Source of the DNA: Luidia sarsii
Taxonomy: Eukaryota > Echinodermata > Asteroidea > Paxillosida > Luidiidae
Assembly (NCBI GenBank): GCA_949987565.1
Contig: OX465116.1
Span: 744,001 to 808,000 of the forward strand
Direction: 5' to 3'
DNA length: 64,000 nt
Of the stretch, positions 1 to 11,400 are shown one piece after another. The translations under genes were made by a program, and so were the position numbers. The notes beneath the pieces were generated by a model. The model was not told the DNA's origin and made no database searches. It was given only the letters and a program-made list of their open reading frames with translations. Numbering within the stretch: position 1 is the first letter of the stretch; each line of letters opens with the position of its first letter.

Positions 1-85
1 TGCATTTACTGCATACAGAAATTAATTGGACAACGTAAGGCATCTCTACAAGCTCAAAGATTCTCCTCACATTTCACTCAGTGCT

Positions 86-300
86 TCTATTCACAAAATG
101 TATTCAAACAAAGGAAAAACTGACTGAGAACTTTTGAAAATGGCAAAGAGAACTTTGACTGGACCGGGACTTGAACCCGAGACCTCTGGTTTTAACGTAC
201 CAGCGTTCTTACCATCTGAGCTATCCAGCCCTTAGATGGTGGCCTTCCCTAAAAGACAACTAGTCTTTGCCAGGGTGGGGAGCCCCCAAAACAACCTCTG
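86..300 (-). mobile_element. tRNA-derived SINE (family A)
   Basis: Read on the minus strand this copy has a Pol III A box (TAGCTCAGATGG) and a B box (GGGTTCAAGTCCC), then a unique tail ending near a TTTGCCATTTT stretch. The head flank contains the marker CAAAGACTAGTTG-like segment. The same unit recurs more than ten times in the window in both orientations. It lies in a ceramidase intron. Confidence 0.75.
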
Positions 301-397
301 ATATTTAAAGGCTATTGTTTATCACTGCCATGATCATCTTAAACTAGCGCTGAATCATCTTGATCATGAATTTCACTGATTTTCTCTCTTTCTTCAG

Positions 398-1641
398 GCA
401 AGCTCGTGAGTTGATACAATCACCAGGCAGTGTGGTTCTGCAGCTTCATGCATGGTGGCACATCCTAGCAGGGCTGGGAACTCATGGTCATATCATGTTC
501 AGGTCAGTTAGTCTTTATCTTCACCAATACTTCATGGCTTTAGTCACAACCCATGGCAGTGGTAATTATACTCAAGCCATTGGTCTAAATTGATATTCAG
601 TTGTGAAGCCTCAACAATTGAATCTTTGACACAGTTGGGAGGAAGTTTGCTTAGAAAAAGCCACAAACATCTAGTAAAATTTCAAAAGTTAGAGGGCCTG
701 ACGTTTTGATCCTAGCAGGACCTTTCTCAAAGGCAAAAAGGCATCAATTGGTAATTTGCATTGATTTGTCAATTAGCAACAGATTTGTGTTTTTAAAGCC
801 TTTGTGAAATATGCCACTGTATACAGGGCCTTTACAAAGTCAAAATGCATTCTGGTTAACAGACCTGAGAATGCTAATTTTGACTTTACTGGGACTTGAA
901 CCAGAAACCTCTGGTTTTGCGTGCCAGTGCTCTTACCATCTGAGCTATTTAACCCTTAGATAGTCAACTATCTTTGTCGGGGTAAGGGTGCCAGTCAGAC
1001 TTGAGAATAATTTCACTAAACTCATCGTAACCTTCAATCCTATCTCAGGGTTACTATGATTCATTATTCATCGTAAGTTGAATTTCAATGGAGCTTAGGG
1101 CTTGGTAAATTCAAGCCTTGTTCACTAACAATTTGAAAGTTGTACAAAGAAGATGGTTTTGAAGTCAGAAGAGGAAACTTTTATCATTAGGAAACATGAC
1201 CCACATGTAGAAATCGTCATGCGTCGGATAAATTGTAGATTTTGTCAATTTTTTTTATTTGCAGCTGCTATCTGCGCAACAAGTATCTGAAACGTGAGAC
1301 CAACGTACAGGTAAGAACCATTTACCATCCTCAACTCTTATTTGCCTGGAAATTAAGGCAATTAAAAAAATACATAAAACTATGGAGATAATCCTGAAGA
1401 TTTAACAAAATGGGATGTTTTTGAAAAAGAAATTTGAATTGCCTTTTCAGAAGAAATGTTGTTTGCAGTTGAGTACATTTCCATTGAAACAAAACACAAC
1501 TTGCATCTTTGGTGCCATCGATAGTTCTATGTAGTAATTTTTCATGAATTATTTTGTTTTTGCTGAAAACTGGGGTAATTTTTATTTTTTTCACAGCTTC
1601 TAGGAATTCTACCATTCATCAGCGTCGGCAAGGGAGAATAG
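398..1641 (+). CDS. ACER3: Alkaline ceramidase (ACER3-like), last three exons
   Basis: Three exons, 398-502, 1265-1310 and 1597-1641 (stop TAG 1639-1641), join in phase (105, 46 and 45 nt) with AG acceptors and GT donors and encode the C-terminal 65 residues. The peptide holds the motif HAWWHILAGLG, matching the C-terminal HxxxH of alkaline ceramidases, whose two histidines bind the catalytic zinc. The family are seven-pass ER/Golgi membrane hydrolases that split ceramide into sphingosine and fatty acid. The tail (ending in GILPFISVGKGE) is consistent with ACER3 rather than ACER1 or ACER2. The 5' exons lie left of the window, so the third zinc histidine cannot be checked. The intron between the first two exons carries a foldback repeat and a SINE. 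Family assignment is firm; the ACER3 paralogue call is likely. Confidence 0.85.
675..750 (+). repeat. Foldback repeat FB, one arm
   Basis: Contains the FB core GGCCTGACGTTTTGATCC followed by TAGCAGGACCTTTCTCAAAGG. This is one arm of the palindromic family described at 57190-57335. Confidence 0.7.
870..995 (-). mobile_element. tRNA-derived SINE (family A), partial
   Basis: Minus-strand copy with recognisable A box (reverse ATCTGAGCTATTTAACCC) and B box (reverse GGGACTTGAACC). It is more diverged than the copy at 86-300. It lies in the ceramidase intron 503-1264. Confidence 0.65.
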
Positions 1642-1811
1642 CCTGTACAAGGTGCCATTAAGCATTCCTCCCAGACTATCACCATCTACTAATGGTACGG
1701 GTCTGTAGGACATGCCATCATCGGAAATGTTAGTCTGTTGGTCCACAGTGGACAGAAATAGTTGTGAATCTTCCCTTTTTAGTATTAGTTTAATAATCTG
1801 AAAGTTTCAGA

Positions 1812-1889
1812 AATAAATAAACTCGATAGCAAATTGATGGTTTACAAAATTCATTTCATAGTTCATTTCAACATTGCATTTACAATAAA
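1812..1889 (+). terminator. Poly(A) signals of the ceramidase gene
   Basis: AATAAA hexamers occur at 1812, 1816 and 1884, 170-245 bases after the ceramidase stop codon, in AT-rich DNA. They are the first good plus-strand polyadenylation signals after the stop. The exact cleavage site is not visible. Confidence 0.5.
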
Positions 1890-1899
1890 AAAGAAGATA

Positions 1900-2200
1900 C
1901 AGACTAGTTGACTATTTGGGAAGGCCTCCATCTAAGGGCTGGATAGCTCAGATGATAAGAGTGCTGGTATGCCAAAGACTAGTTGACAATTTGGGAAGGC
2001 CACCATCTAAGGGCTGGATAGCTCAGATGATAAGAGTGCTGGTGTGCCAAAGACTAGTTGACAATTTTGGAAGGCCTCCATCTAAGGGCTGGATAGCTCA
2101 GATGATAAGAGTGCTGGTGTGCAAAACCGGAGGACTTGGGTTTAAGTCCCGGTCCAATGAAAGTTTTCATTTCCACTTTTCCAATTCAAATAAGAAGAGT
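1900..2200 (+). mobile_element. SINE family A with three tandem heads
   Basis: A unit of about 74 bp beginning GGGCTGGATAGCTCAGATG and ending with GTGTGCCAAAGACTAGTTGAC is repeated three times. Only the last copy runs on into the B box (GGTTTAAGTCCCGG) and tail. The reading frame through the array is open for 110 codons only because the unit repeats. It is not a gene. Confidence 0.75.
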
Positions 2201-2204
2201 TGGA

Positions 2205-3299
2205 AAGCATTCTTGATTAGATGGAGAGCCAATAATGCCAAAGAATAAATTCCGAAATTCAGGAAGATTCACAGAGATTAAACCTTGTGTTTGTGTGTGA
2301 AACAGAATTTTACAAAAACTTGATAAAAAAACAATCATGTGCATAAAGTGGTGCTGGTGCCTTTCTTGGTTAATAGATTACTATGACAAGTATAGTGTAT
2401 ACTCATATTTTCTTTACTTGACTTTTATCTTTCTTATAACATCAGTCAAAACAAAAAATTTCTTTAAAGGTTTGAGGGACAAAGATTGGCAGGTCCTAGG
2501 TTCCACGAGGATAAGCTGTCTTATATATTTTCTCATTGTGTCAGTTTTTCTTTTATTTATTTGTGACGATATCAGTACTTGTAGGATATTGGTATATGGT
2601 ATTAAAGTTCTGTGGTGTTACATGTTTTACAAAACTATGGTTGAGAATCCTACACACAAGTTTTATGTGTGAACGATAGAGTGTATATTGTACACTAAAT
2701 GATGCCATTTAGTTTTATGTGTGAATGATAGAGTGTATATTGTACACTGAATGACACCATTTATTTGAAAATCTCGAGGTTTATGAATACATATTGACTA
2801 AAGTAGCAATGACTAGCCACCTGTTTAAGGAGGCTAAATGATTTGCCAGTCAATTCTAAGAAGGCTTTGTCTCGACTTTTGCAGAGACTGTTTAAGAAAG
2901 TTTGTGCTATGATCAAAATGTCTGGCACGCTCACATTCTTAGTTTCAGGCCATGTAGTATTTCACCATTTTTGTTTTACTTTAGATTCATTTTATTTTCA
3001 GAATTTGTCTATTTTTATTTGCAGTACTAGATTGGAAGGGAAATAAAAAAACATGAAGAGTTAATCTGTGTTCGGAAATCCTCATTTTTGTTCTGCATTT
3101 GAACAAAATTACTAATAATTCCAACAGGTGCGGAAAACCAACAGAGAAGAAATTGAAGGAATTCTGCACATCTCATGACACATAAAGGAATATTCAAACA
3201 TTCGGGTCTCTTTTCGTCAAAATACAGTTAGTCTTTGCCATAAAAAACATTATTTTGAATTTTTTTGCCTAAAATACTGACGCCCCACTCAGAGACAGC
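2205..3299. other. Intergenic, no gene seen
   Basis: AT-rich DNA between the ceramidase 3' end and the presumed BTB-gene promoter. It contains a short duplication near 2660-2760 (segment TGTGTGAACGATAGAGTG repeated with one change) but no supported coding exon. Confidence 0.4.
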
Positions 3300-3647
3300 G
3301 CTCGTTAAAGTTGAAGAGCGCCCTCTATTGACAGATGATTCGCTGTAAGTGTGGGTGGAATCAATCATCAGTGCCATAGCGTTATAATAGCTCGCGTTCA
3401 TCAGCGGTCATAAACATTGCGTGTTTTATACCGGAAGTGGTAGCATTACTAACAATAACATGATTTCAAGATGTAAACATAAGGCTAGCTGGCAGCACGA
3501 CGTGGACGTCTGTGATTAAATGCTAACGTTGTGACAGGTGACGTGAAAGAGTGTATGGCTTTTTGTCCAACGAGGTCACCGTCATCAAAACGTCATCAGT
3601 GACATCGTTATCTGTCATCGTCACCGATCTGTAACTTGGACGGAAAG
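3300..3647 (+). promoter_or_regulatory. Possible promoter and first 5' UTR exon of the BTB gene
   Basis: This stretch is richer in CpG than its surroundings and contains several ACGTCA/TGACG-type half sites (for example around 3540-3600). It ends in a good splice donor (GGAAAG|GTAAGA at 3647). The next strong plus-strand acceptor, a long pyrimidine run ending TTGCAG at 6566, precedes the BTB coding region. A 5' UTR intron 3648-6566 is therefore inferred; only transcript data could confirm it. Confidence 0.35.
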
Positions 3648-4344
3648 GTAAGATCCGGTTATATAGCTGTCTGCTGAGTGTTAGATCGTTCGAATTCAGA
3701 TGGATTTTTAGAGGATTTCTTTACATTCATGAATAAATAAATAAGGAAGACAGACTTTGTTTATTTACTATTAATACTATTTACAATATTACAGATCTCC
3801 ACAATTGTCTATTCTCCCTCCTCCACCTCCATGGTCATACCATTGTACCCGATCCATGCAATCTGGGTTAATCATTGTAGTCATTCATCAGAGTCCTTAA
3901 ACTCGTTTGGACCATGGAGGAATACTCCTCCATGTTTGGATTAGATCATGGAGGAATTCCTTCATGATTAGATGGGTTGCCTGTACGTGGTGGTGAGGGG
4001 GGCGTGGTCGCGGAGGGGGCTGATTTCCTACTCAATTGACACCAGATTGACACTTTTTTATAACCTAACTAAACACTTATAAAAGTTAATATTCTCTTCT
4101 GATCTTCATCATTCCAAATGTATATAGTTGAATTCCTTATCAATATTTGCATGTATATATATCGAATAATAATTCTAGTCACAGTGACCAGTTTACATGG
4201 TTTTTGTATTTCAGTTTGGAGTGAAAAGAATTTGAGCATTCATTTAAAGAAACATTCTCAGGGCCCCTTGAAATACATACAATTTAGATATACAAAATGT
4301 TGCAAACTGCTTAGTGACTAAAATTACCAAAAATGCAAATCTTA

Positions 4345-4395
4345 AAATTTAGTGGGCCTGACGTTTCGATCCTAGCAGGACCTTTCTCAAAATTA
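4345..4395 (+). repeat. Foldback repeat FB, one arm
   Basis: Core GGGCCTGACGTTTCGATCC plus TAGCAGGACCTTTCTC, here preceded by the AAATTTAGTGGG variant of the arm. Confidence 0.75.
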
Positions 4396-5457
4396 GTAAT
4401 TAGTAAATAAATGATTGGGGAAAAAATGTTATAATAACTTGTTAATGACAAATATTGAGATACATCAATTTGATGCATCATCTTTCACAGCTTCAGACTT
4501 GAAAAATATCAATCTCCCAACATTAAAATGAAACAAATATATATGCAAATGTTGAGATTTTTCTTAGAAAATTAAAGGGCACAGCATTTTGATGTGAACA
4601 ACTTTTTCAAAAGCTCCTGTTTAGATTGGTGTTCATCAAACATTTTTTCAGATTTGTATATTTCCTGTCATTCAAGTAATTTAGAGTTTGAGAAAGGACA
4701 TATATATGCTATAGGATCGAAGTTTGCACTGTTGGAAATATTTCTGTTTGATGTACATCAATTTCTTTTGTACACAAATAATCAAAAGAAATAATTGTTG
4801 CAAGCGAAAAACTTAAGATGTCTTCAAAGATAAAATATTCAACATTATTATTCATATCCCTGGTCTCAGAGATTCAGTAGTTGCCATAAGCAGTATTACT
4901 GGGGCATTAGGGCAATCATTCTGGGTCAATTTGGATTGAGACAAATCAATAAGAACTTGTAATTGAAATTAAGTCATAAGGGTTACATAGGGCTGTCTTG
5001 ATGGTGTTTATCTGTCAGTAAGATGATTTAAATTTCATCTTAGAAAGAAATGACTGACCACATAGGAATGCAAGGCCAGCATTCCATGCGTGGTATATTG
5101 AGAGCTGAGTGATATACAGTGATTACATATCAACTACTTATCGATAACAGCTGCACTTACGAGTGCTTCCACAGCCTGTGTGTAATTGATAGCCATGGCA
5201 TTATCTTCCACAGACAGCTTTTGAAGTCAAAAGTTCACAGCACTTTTTCCCTATCCAAACAGAATGAAATTTCATACACGTGTATACATGTAATTATGTA
5301 CACGTGTTGAAGACATCTGTTCTCCGTGTATTTGTAATCCCAAAACTTTTAATAAAGCATTTATATACGATTCAGATATTATGGATTGAATACTGAGTAT
5401 ATACCTTCATTGTAGATACAAAAGGCAATTACTGTAGGCCTATATTGACGGACCAGC

Positions 5458-5625
5458 CGTCGATTTCACCAAACTCATCGTAACTTACAATCACAAGTCA
5501 ATGAGCGATGCACAGAAACCATACGGTGTGATGTGTCACAAGTCAACCAGACAACTTAAGATGGGTTGAATCCATCGTAAGTTGAGTTACGATGCATCGT
5601 AAGGCTTTGTGAAATCCAGCCCAGA
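5458..5625. repeat. Short palindromic element with ATCGTAA arms
   Basis: The left arm GATTTCACCAAACTCATCGTAA and the right arm (reverse complement GGATTTCACAAAGCCTTACG) face each other about 110 bp apart, giving a MITE-like foldback. A related degraded unit lies at about 1005-1130 and a fragment near 18800-18860. Confidence 0.55.
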
Positions 5626-7031
5626 GTCCAAGGAAATGAAAGGGGAGGAATATGTAACATTCCTGGGATTTTTGCATTAATTTTGTTCAAGGTTTTAATT
5701 TAAATAATTTAATAGCAGTACAAAGGTACAGTGGGTGAATGTCCTTCCCCACTTGTGCTTAAAACTGGATGCTGTGTGCTTTGCCGTTTGCCCACAAAAA
5801 AACAAAAATTTAAATCTGCCTTGACTGATGAGTATAGATCACTTCACTTAGGGCAATAAACCATCAGGATATGCTCAATGAAAATGATAATCTATAACAC
5901 AGATGTGTACTGAACTGCTTACTGTCTACTAATATACAGCAAGATGGCCTGGCAGGGAAAGTGCGGTCCTAAATGTAGTAACCTTTCTCAACGACAAAAT
6001 TTAAAGCTCCTGCCTTCTAGAAATGTGTATTTGCATGGGATCACATCAGAGTCCCTCTGGTGATTGCACTCTAGGTTTACATTCTCATCGATGTAAGATT
6101 TTTGCATCATTGAGATTGTAACCTTCATAGATTTGTCCTCCTGCCAGTCTAAGATTTTCATTCTGTGAATCATATCTAGTAACTTGAATATATGACATCA
6201 CTGGATGACATCATAAGATAGATATTTAAATACATATCCGCAAAGTGACTGCGTCATTGAGTAGGTCATGGGATGCCATTTGGCACTTCCCACTGTGCCG
6301 TTACATCCAACTGAGTCGAGCAAATAACTCATCACATCCGAGGGACTGGTCTCCAGTAGACTTGCAAATCAGCCCTCACTGATGTGAAAGACTCATTACA
6401 ATTGACCTAAGGGACAAATCTGAAAGTAATCTTTGACTACGACAAGTCTAATGTCACGTGGATGGCGCAGCTGAGGGACATTCAGATTTGCGATCAAATG
6501 CCGTCAGACAACTGCTAGCCAAATAGGAATTAGTGTTGACAATTCTTTTCTTTTCTTTTCTTGCAGTTAATGAGTCATGACAGGAAGCGGCAATGAGCTG
6601 TTGGTGCAACCTTTGACCCACAGCCGTGTACCTAAAGACTGCAGCATTCCTGTGCACATTCTCAGCAGATTCTCCCCGGAGCTCAATTTATAGAAGTTCA
6701 TTGCCAGCCAGACAGACAGGGGGGAGGGATATTCCAAGCGTGTAGTTTGTGAATCACATCAGCAGATGCCATGCAGTGCAACAGGATCTCACATCATCTA
6801 CTCTGCCTTATTGGAAATCAGGCTGTGACTGTAAGGGCAGAGGGTGTATGTGTAAGACAAGACTGTAGGCCTACTACTGCAGACATGACACAATGATGTG
6901 AACTCTGTGTGATACTGGCAGCATCTTGAAGTCATTCTGCATATTGGAAGATCTCAGCTTGCATCGTGCGCATCTTAAAGATGCGTGATCCATGACAAGA
7001 TATACCATCTGAGGAACTAGACCATCTTCAA

Positions 7032-7067
7032 AATGGCGTCTTTAAGAGGAATTCCATGCTTGTACTG
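7032..7067 (+). promoter_or_regulatory. Upstream open reading frame overlapping the BTB start
   Basis: ATG at 7032 in strong context (AAAATGG) opens an 11-codon frame (MASLRGIPCLY) that ends at TGA 7065-7067, overlapping ATG 7056 in another frame. If 7032 is in the mRNA, ribosomes would tend to bypass 7056 and could reinitiate at 7110/7113. Confidence 0.4.
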
Positions 7068-8414
7068 ATTTCATACAATCTGACTCGTAGACAGACACGG
7101 AACACTGTAATGATGGAGTCCAAGTTGGCTTCAACGAGACTTGGCTGCATCGATGACTTCATCTCTGGGATAAAGGCTTACTTCAACAACCCAGACCTGA
7201 GTGATGTCATCATCCGTGTGGATGGAAGCCTCTTCTACTGCCACAAGTTTTTCTTAGCGTCAGCCAGTGATGTGTTCCAAACCATGATGACGGGCTCCCA
7301 GTGGGTAGATTCACAACAGCAAGAAATCCTCTTAGAGGAGAGTCCGGAGTGTACGGCAGTCTTTGGTGAGTTTCTTCGCTATCTGTACTGCGGACAAATC
7401 AACGTGGATATGAAGACAATTATGCCTATATTTACCCTTGCCGATAAGTATAACATTCACCGATTGCGTTGCCAGTGTGAACGGTATATGACGGAGCAGA
7501 TTGGATCGGGAAATGTGAGTGGCGCCCTCGATTGGCTGTCCTTTGCCGAGATGTATAACCTGGAACAACTCGTTACTCACTGCTACGAGATCATCGCCTG
7601 CAATCTGGCCAAGATCTTAGACTTGGACTCCTGGCTGCATTTGTCCGCTCCTCAAATGTGCAGGCTTCTTGAAAGCTCTCAGCTCATCGTGAACGATGAG
7701 TTCACCCTCTTCAAGGCTTTAGAACGATGGCTGGTCAACGACTATCAGAAAGGAGGAGTGACGACAATCCTGCGTCAAGTCCTTCCTTTTATACGCTTTG
7801 CCCAAATGAACTCTGAGCAGATCCTGTCAGTAGAGAAATCCGAGTTTGGTCAGATCTACGAGAAGCATATCAAGGATTATATATTAGAGGGTTATAAATT
7901 CCACGCCTTAGCGGGGACTGGGAATACGTCTGATTTATTCTCAGCAGAGCGTTACTTAGCGCGTCTGTACCTGGCTCCACCTCACTGTCACGTTCTGTTC
8001 GTACATCCATCCAGCACTGTCATGGCTAATGCTATGATTCAAGGCTACAGGCCCAAGAGTGGCTCTCCCTGGTATCTCCTCCTGCTGCAAAACTCCAAAG
8101 CTGATGCCTTGAGCACCGGCAACTCCAACGACACAAACTCCGAACGTGGAATGGTGACTAATGTGACCTACAAACTGCAAGCGCCAAACAGTGACATCGG
8201 AAAGTCCTTCAAGTTGGCAATCTCATCCTTCGATGTTGGTGATAAGTTTTTGAATGCAGTTACTAAGAGTGGCCTTGTCTATAAACCAGATGGACCCACT
8301 GCTAATGTCCACTGGAGTTTGACGACGAACGTCACGACCATCCACTCCCAAGCTTACTTGGATAAAAAAGGCGGGAAAATCAAGTTGGGTGTGGTCATTC
8401 AAGTGTTTCCATGA
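7056..8414 (+). CDS. BTBD17: BTB/POZ-BACK domain protein, BTBD17-like
   Basis: An intronless 452-codon frame. Residues about 45-150 form a BTB/POZ domain (NPDLSDVIIRVDG, then YCHKFFLASASDVFQTMM), a protein-protein interaction fold. Residues about 155-260 form a BACK domain (LDWLSFAEMYNLEQL onwards). Residues about 285-452 are a beta-rich C-terminal region of the kind found in BTBD17 and lacking kelch repeats. That architecture and length point to BTBD17 rather than kelch-like E3 adaptors. The first ATG (7056) is overlapped out of frame by a short upstream frame (ATG 7032), so the ATGs at 7110 or 7113 (MMESK), the latter with A at -3 and G at +4, may be the real start. No convincing signal peptide is seen from either start, unlike vertebrate BTBD17. 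Orthology is likely, not proven. Confidence 0.8.
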   Translation: MLVLISYNLTRRQTRNTVMMESKLASTRLGCIDDFISGIKAYFNNPDLSDVIIRVDGSLFYCHKFFLASASDVFQTMMTGSQWVDSQQQEILLEESPECTAVFGEFLRYLYCGQINVDMKTIMPIFTLADKYNIHRLRCQCERYMTEQIGSGNVSGALDWLSFAEMYNLEQLVTHCYEIIACNLAKILDLDSWLHLSAPQMCRLLESSQLIVNDEFTLFKALERWLVNDYQKGGVTTILRQVLPFIRFAQMNSEQILSVEKSEFGQIYEKHIKDYILEGYKFHALAGTGNTSDLFSAERYLARLYLAPPHCHVLFVHPSSTVMANAMIQGYRPKSGSPWYLLLLQNSKADALSTGNSNDTNSERGMVTNVTYKLQAPNSDIGKSFKLAISSFDVGDKFLNAVTKSGLVYKPDGPTANVHWSLTTNVTTIHSQAYLDKKGGKIKLGVVIQVFP

Positions 8415-11400
8415 CATTTGAAGCCAAAAGTCCTTATCTCCACGAACTACGCCATATTTGGATAAGAACGGGTTAATACAAGGCCAAATCATCAGAAGCT
8501 AGTTCCTTGAATCCTACATTTAATGAACAATGGATTAATTTGATCCATTTGAAAGCAGATATCGCATGCTTCCAATATCTCTGGCATTCGCCTCTCTTTA
8601 AGGGCCCGAAATGAAAATCCACATTATCTGCAAAAACAAAGTTTTGTACAGATTAAGTTGACTCATCTGCATGGATTGAATCTAGAAAAAACCAAATTGT
8701 TTTATAATCAGAGAAATCTAACAGAGTAGATGTAGTATTATGTGCCGTACTGAATTAGAAATCAATTGATCTGCATGACTAATTTATGATAGGGATAGGG
8801 TTGAACAAACAAATAACTAGACAATTTGTCTGTTACCATGGTTACAGCAATTATTGCTGCACCCCGGTACAAGACAGACAATATAATGCAACTACCAAAG
8901 TTACCCAAATAATACAAATGATGGATGTGGAATTGTCAACCATTCTCAAGACAGAGTAGGATAAACCCCTTCCTGTTTACACATTAGTTGTGGAGTCTAA
9001 TACAATGCATGATATTTCCTTGTTGCCCGCAAGCCCACTTACAGACAGTCAAAACTAAAATGAACCAAATTGATTTTCAATGTAGTCAAATTCCCTTGCA
9101 TTATATTCCTTTCTCCTTGGAGAAGTAACGGACATATTTTCACTGTCTTGCCAGTTTGCAAAGGATTAATGATTTTTTTCATACACGTATAAAAATAAAA
9201 CAACTTTTATGAGTGTTAATGATGTCCTCAGAGACTATTTATTTACAGCGACAAGCTTATACAAACATTTCAAAGCACAGAAGGTAAGGTGGTTTTGGAA
9301 TTGATCATTCACAACAAATACTGTTCTGTGGTTTGCAAACCCCAACTTACAAAAGTCTGAGTCAAAGCTTAAATGTTAGTGTACATGGATTTATTTTTGT
9401 ACTCAGTTTGATCACAGTTCAACTTAGGATAAAAGGTCAAAGTCTCAAAGTGGCAATAATTGGAGAGTTTAGTCTTAAAGCAATACAAGGTGGTTATCAA
9501 TAAGACTTATTCAAGCAAGGACAGATATCCTTGCGTATTTCACAACAAGTGCCAGTGATTTCAGGATAAACCTGTTTTTTTGAAGTTTTTCCCGGGATTG
9601 TTAGCAACTCCATCTGAGAATTATAAATAAATTCAAATCAGTTTTCTTTTAATCCTTTTGCTTTTGAGACAGGTCCAGCCAGGATTGAAAAGGCCAAACC
9701 CTCAATATTCTTAAGAATTAGTTGAATCCAACGGAAGATACAAAGCTAAATGCTTCCTACCATTCACTCAATTTTTGTATGGTACAATGAGCCATAACGA
9801 TGAAACATAAACAGCGATATTAGTGTGATAGGTTACCGTGTCATGACAGCAACAAAACTTTGAGCGTTGAATTGACCGAGTAGACCAGTTCCATCGGTCT
9901 ATTTGAAGTTTGCTTGTCAGCGATGAAGGCTAAAGTTTTCAAGTGCAGCATGAAAAGAAAAAGGCACACCTCCTGTCAATATCTTACTGTGAGCTGAGCA
10001 AATTAAGACCTACAAAAATATCTGGGTAAAATAGTCTGGGAATATATTCAACCCAAAATAAGGAACAAAACTATTTAATAATCAAGAGACACTATATATT
10101 CCCCAACCCAAAGAGATAAAATTGCAGAATTTAAAGACTGTACATCACATGCAACTATCAGTCATCTTTTGGTTCTTATCTTTCGTCATTGAGACACCTG
10201 AAGAGCTTGTCAATATCACTCTGTGCCACCAAGCATATGAGGCCTTGGGTTGCCGAATTTTGAAAATCCTGAAATCCCGCAAAGGAAGTCGAGAGGCACT
10301 ATAAATTATAAATGGTATTAAACTCGCTAACAATTTGCTATCAAAGATGATTTGCAGATTTGTTGTTCAGCAAGAAATCCATTTATAGGTGACCTTAAAA
10401 TAGATTATTAGATTGAGAGAAAATACTGGCTAAGATTGCTTTGATACACCGTGGGTGTTCCAGTATATCAAATAATAACTTGCATCGTTCTGTGATGCTG
10501 TGGTGCAAATTCTGACTGACAAACAAATTAAAACATTTCCCAAACAGAAAGACTTATAAAATTCTCCCTCTATACATCAATCTAAATAAACCATTAATAC
10601 TTCAATTTATATACAGATTGGGGTTAGGATAAGTCGTAACTTCAAAGAGTTATCAGAAGTTACAGGAATGACAGTATGATAGAAGTCTGTTTCTCATTAC
10701 AATGCTGTTCATAGTAGTTTCGCACTTTTGGAAAACAACAGCGCATGACAAGATGCTGAAGCAGAACGGTGTCAAGTCACTGAAGTCCTTACAAAAGCTA
10801 ACATTGGAAAGCATTTTGTCAAAGATGCAAGTTTCAACAAGCTTTAATCATCAAAGAAATAACCATGAATGAAATATTCTCAAGCTGAAGATTACAAAGC
10901 GATGCCCCACTGCTAAGAGAAAGGCAAGACAAGGATCAATCAGCAAACATTCTTTTCAAGCCTCACTCGTTAGACACCCACATGACCACTCTGCAGTCAG
11001 TCATAGGACCACATCAGGTTGTCCATGGAATGTCCAGTTAAGATGCAATGTTGTGAAATCCACTCTGGCTCATAATTTGCAGTTACTTGGAACGTTCACA
11101 GACGTTTCAATGAAAAATCCACATAAATACTATTTAAAGTATAAGACAAGAAACGTGACCACTCAAAGCTTGTGTAATGCCAGCCTGATCCTACTACTCT
11201 CTTCAAGACCTTTGTTTTGGCAGCAAATTAAAGGTGCCGTTACCATGGTAAGGGCATATCTTGGCTATGCTGCACACATTTAGTTGATACCAGGTCCGGA
11301 CAGATAGTGGTGATCAATCAATTAAAGTCCAGCTTTTTTGGGGAAGCTTACATTCCTGTGCTGATGATTGCAAAAATTACTGCGGATAAAAGTTAAATAA

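Larger units (their letters stand above)
3648..6566 (+). other. Presumed 5' UTR intron of the BTB gene
   Basis: About 2.9 kb without supported coding exons. It holds an FB arm at 4345-4395, a palindromic repeat at 5458-5625, and otherwise AT-rich unique DNA. Confidence 0.35.

Noticed and set aside
1916..2248. 110-codon frame with repeated [12 protein letters not shown]
   Set aside because: It is the translated tandem head of SINE family A.
4118..4794. Small plus-strand frames of 66-67 codons
   Set aside because: AT-rich DNA, no splice context, no recognisable protein features.
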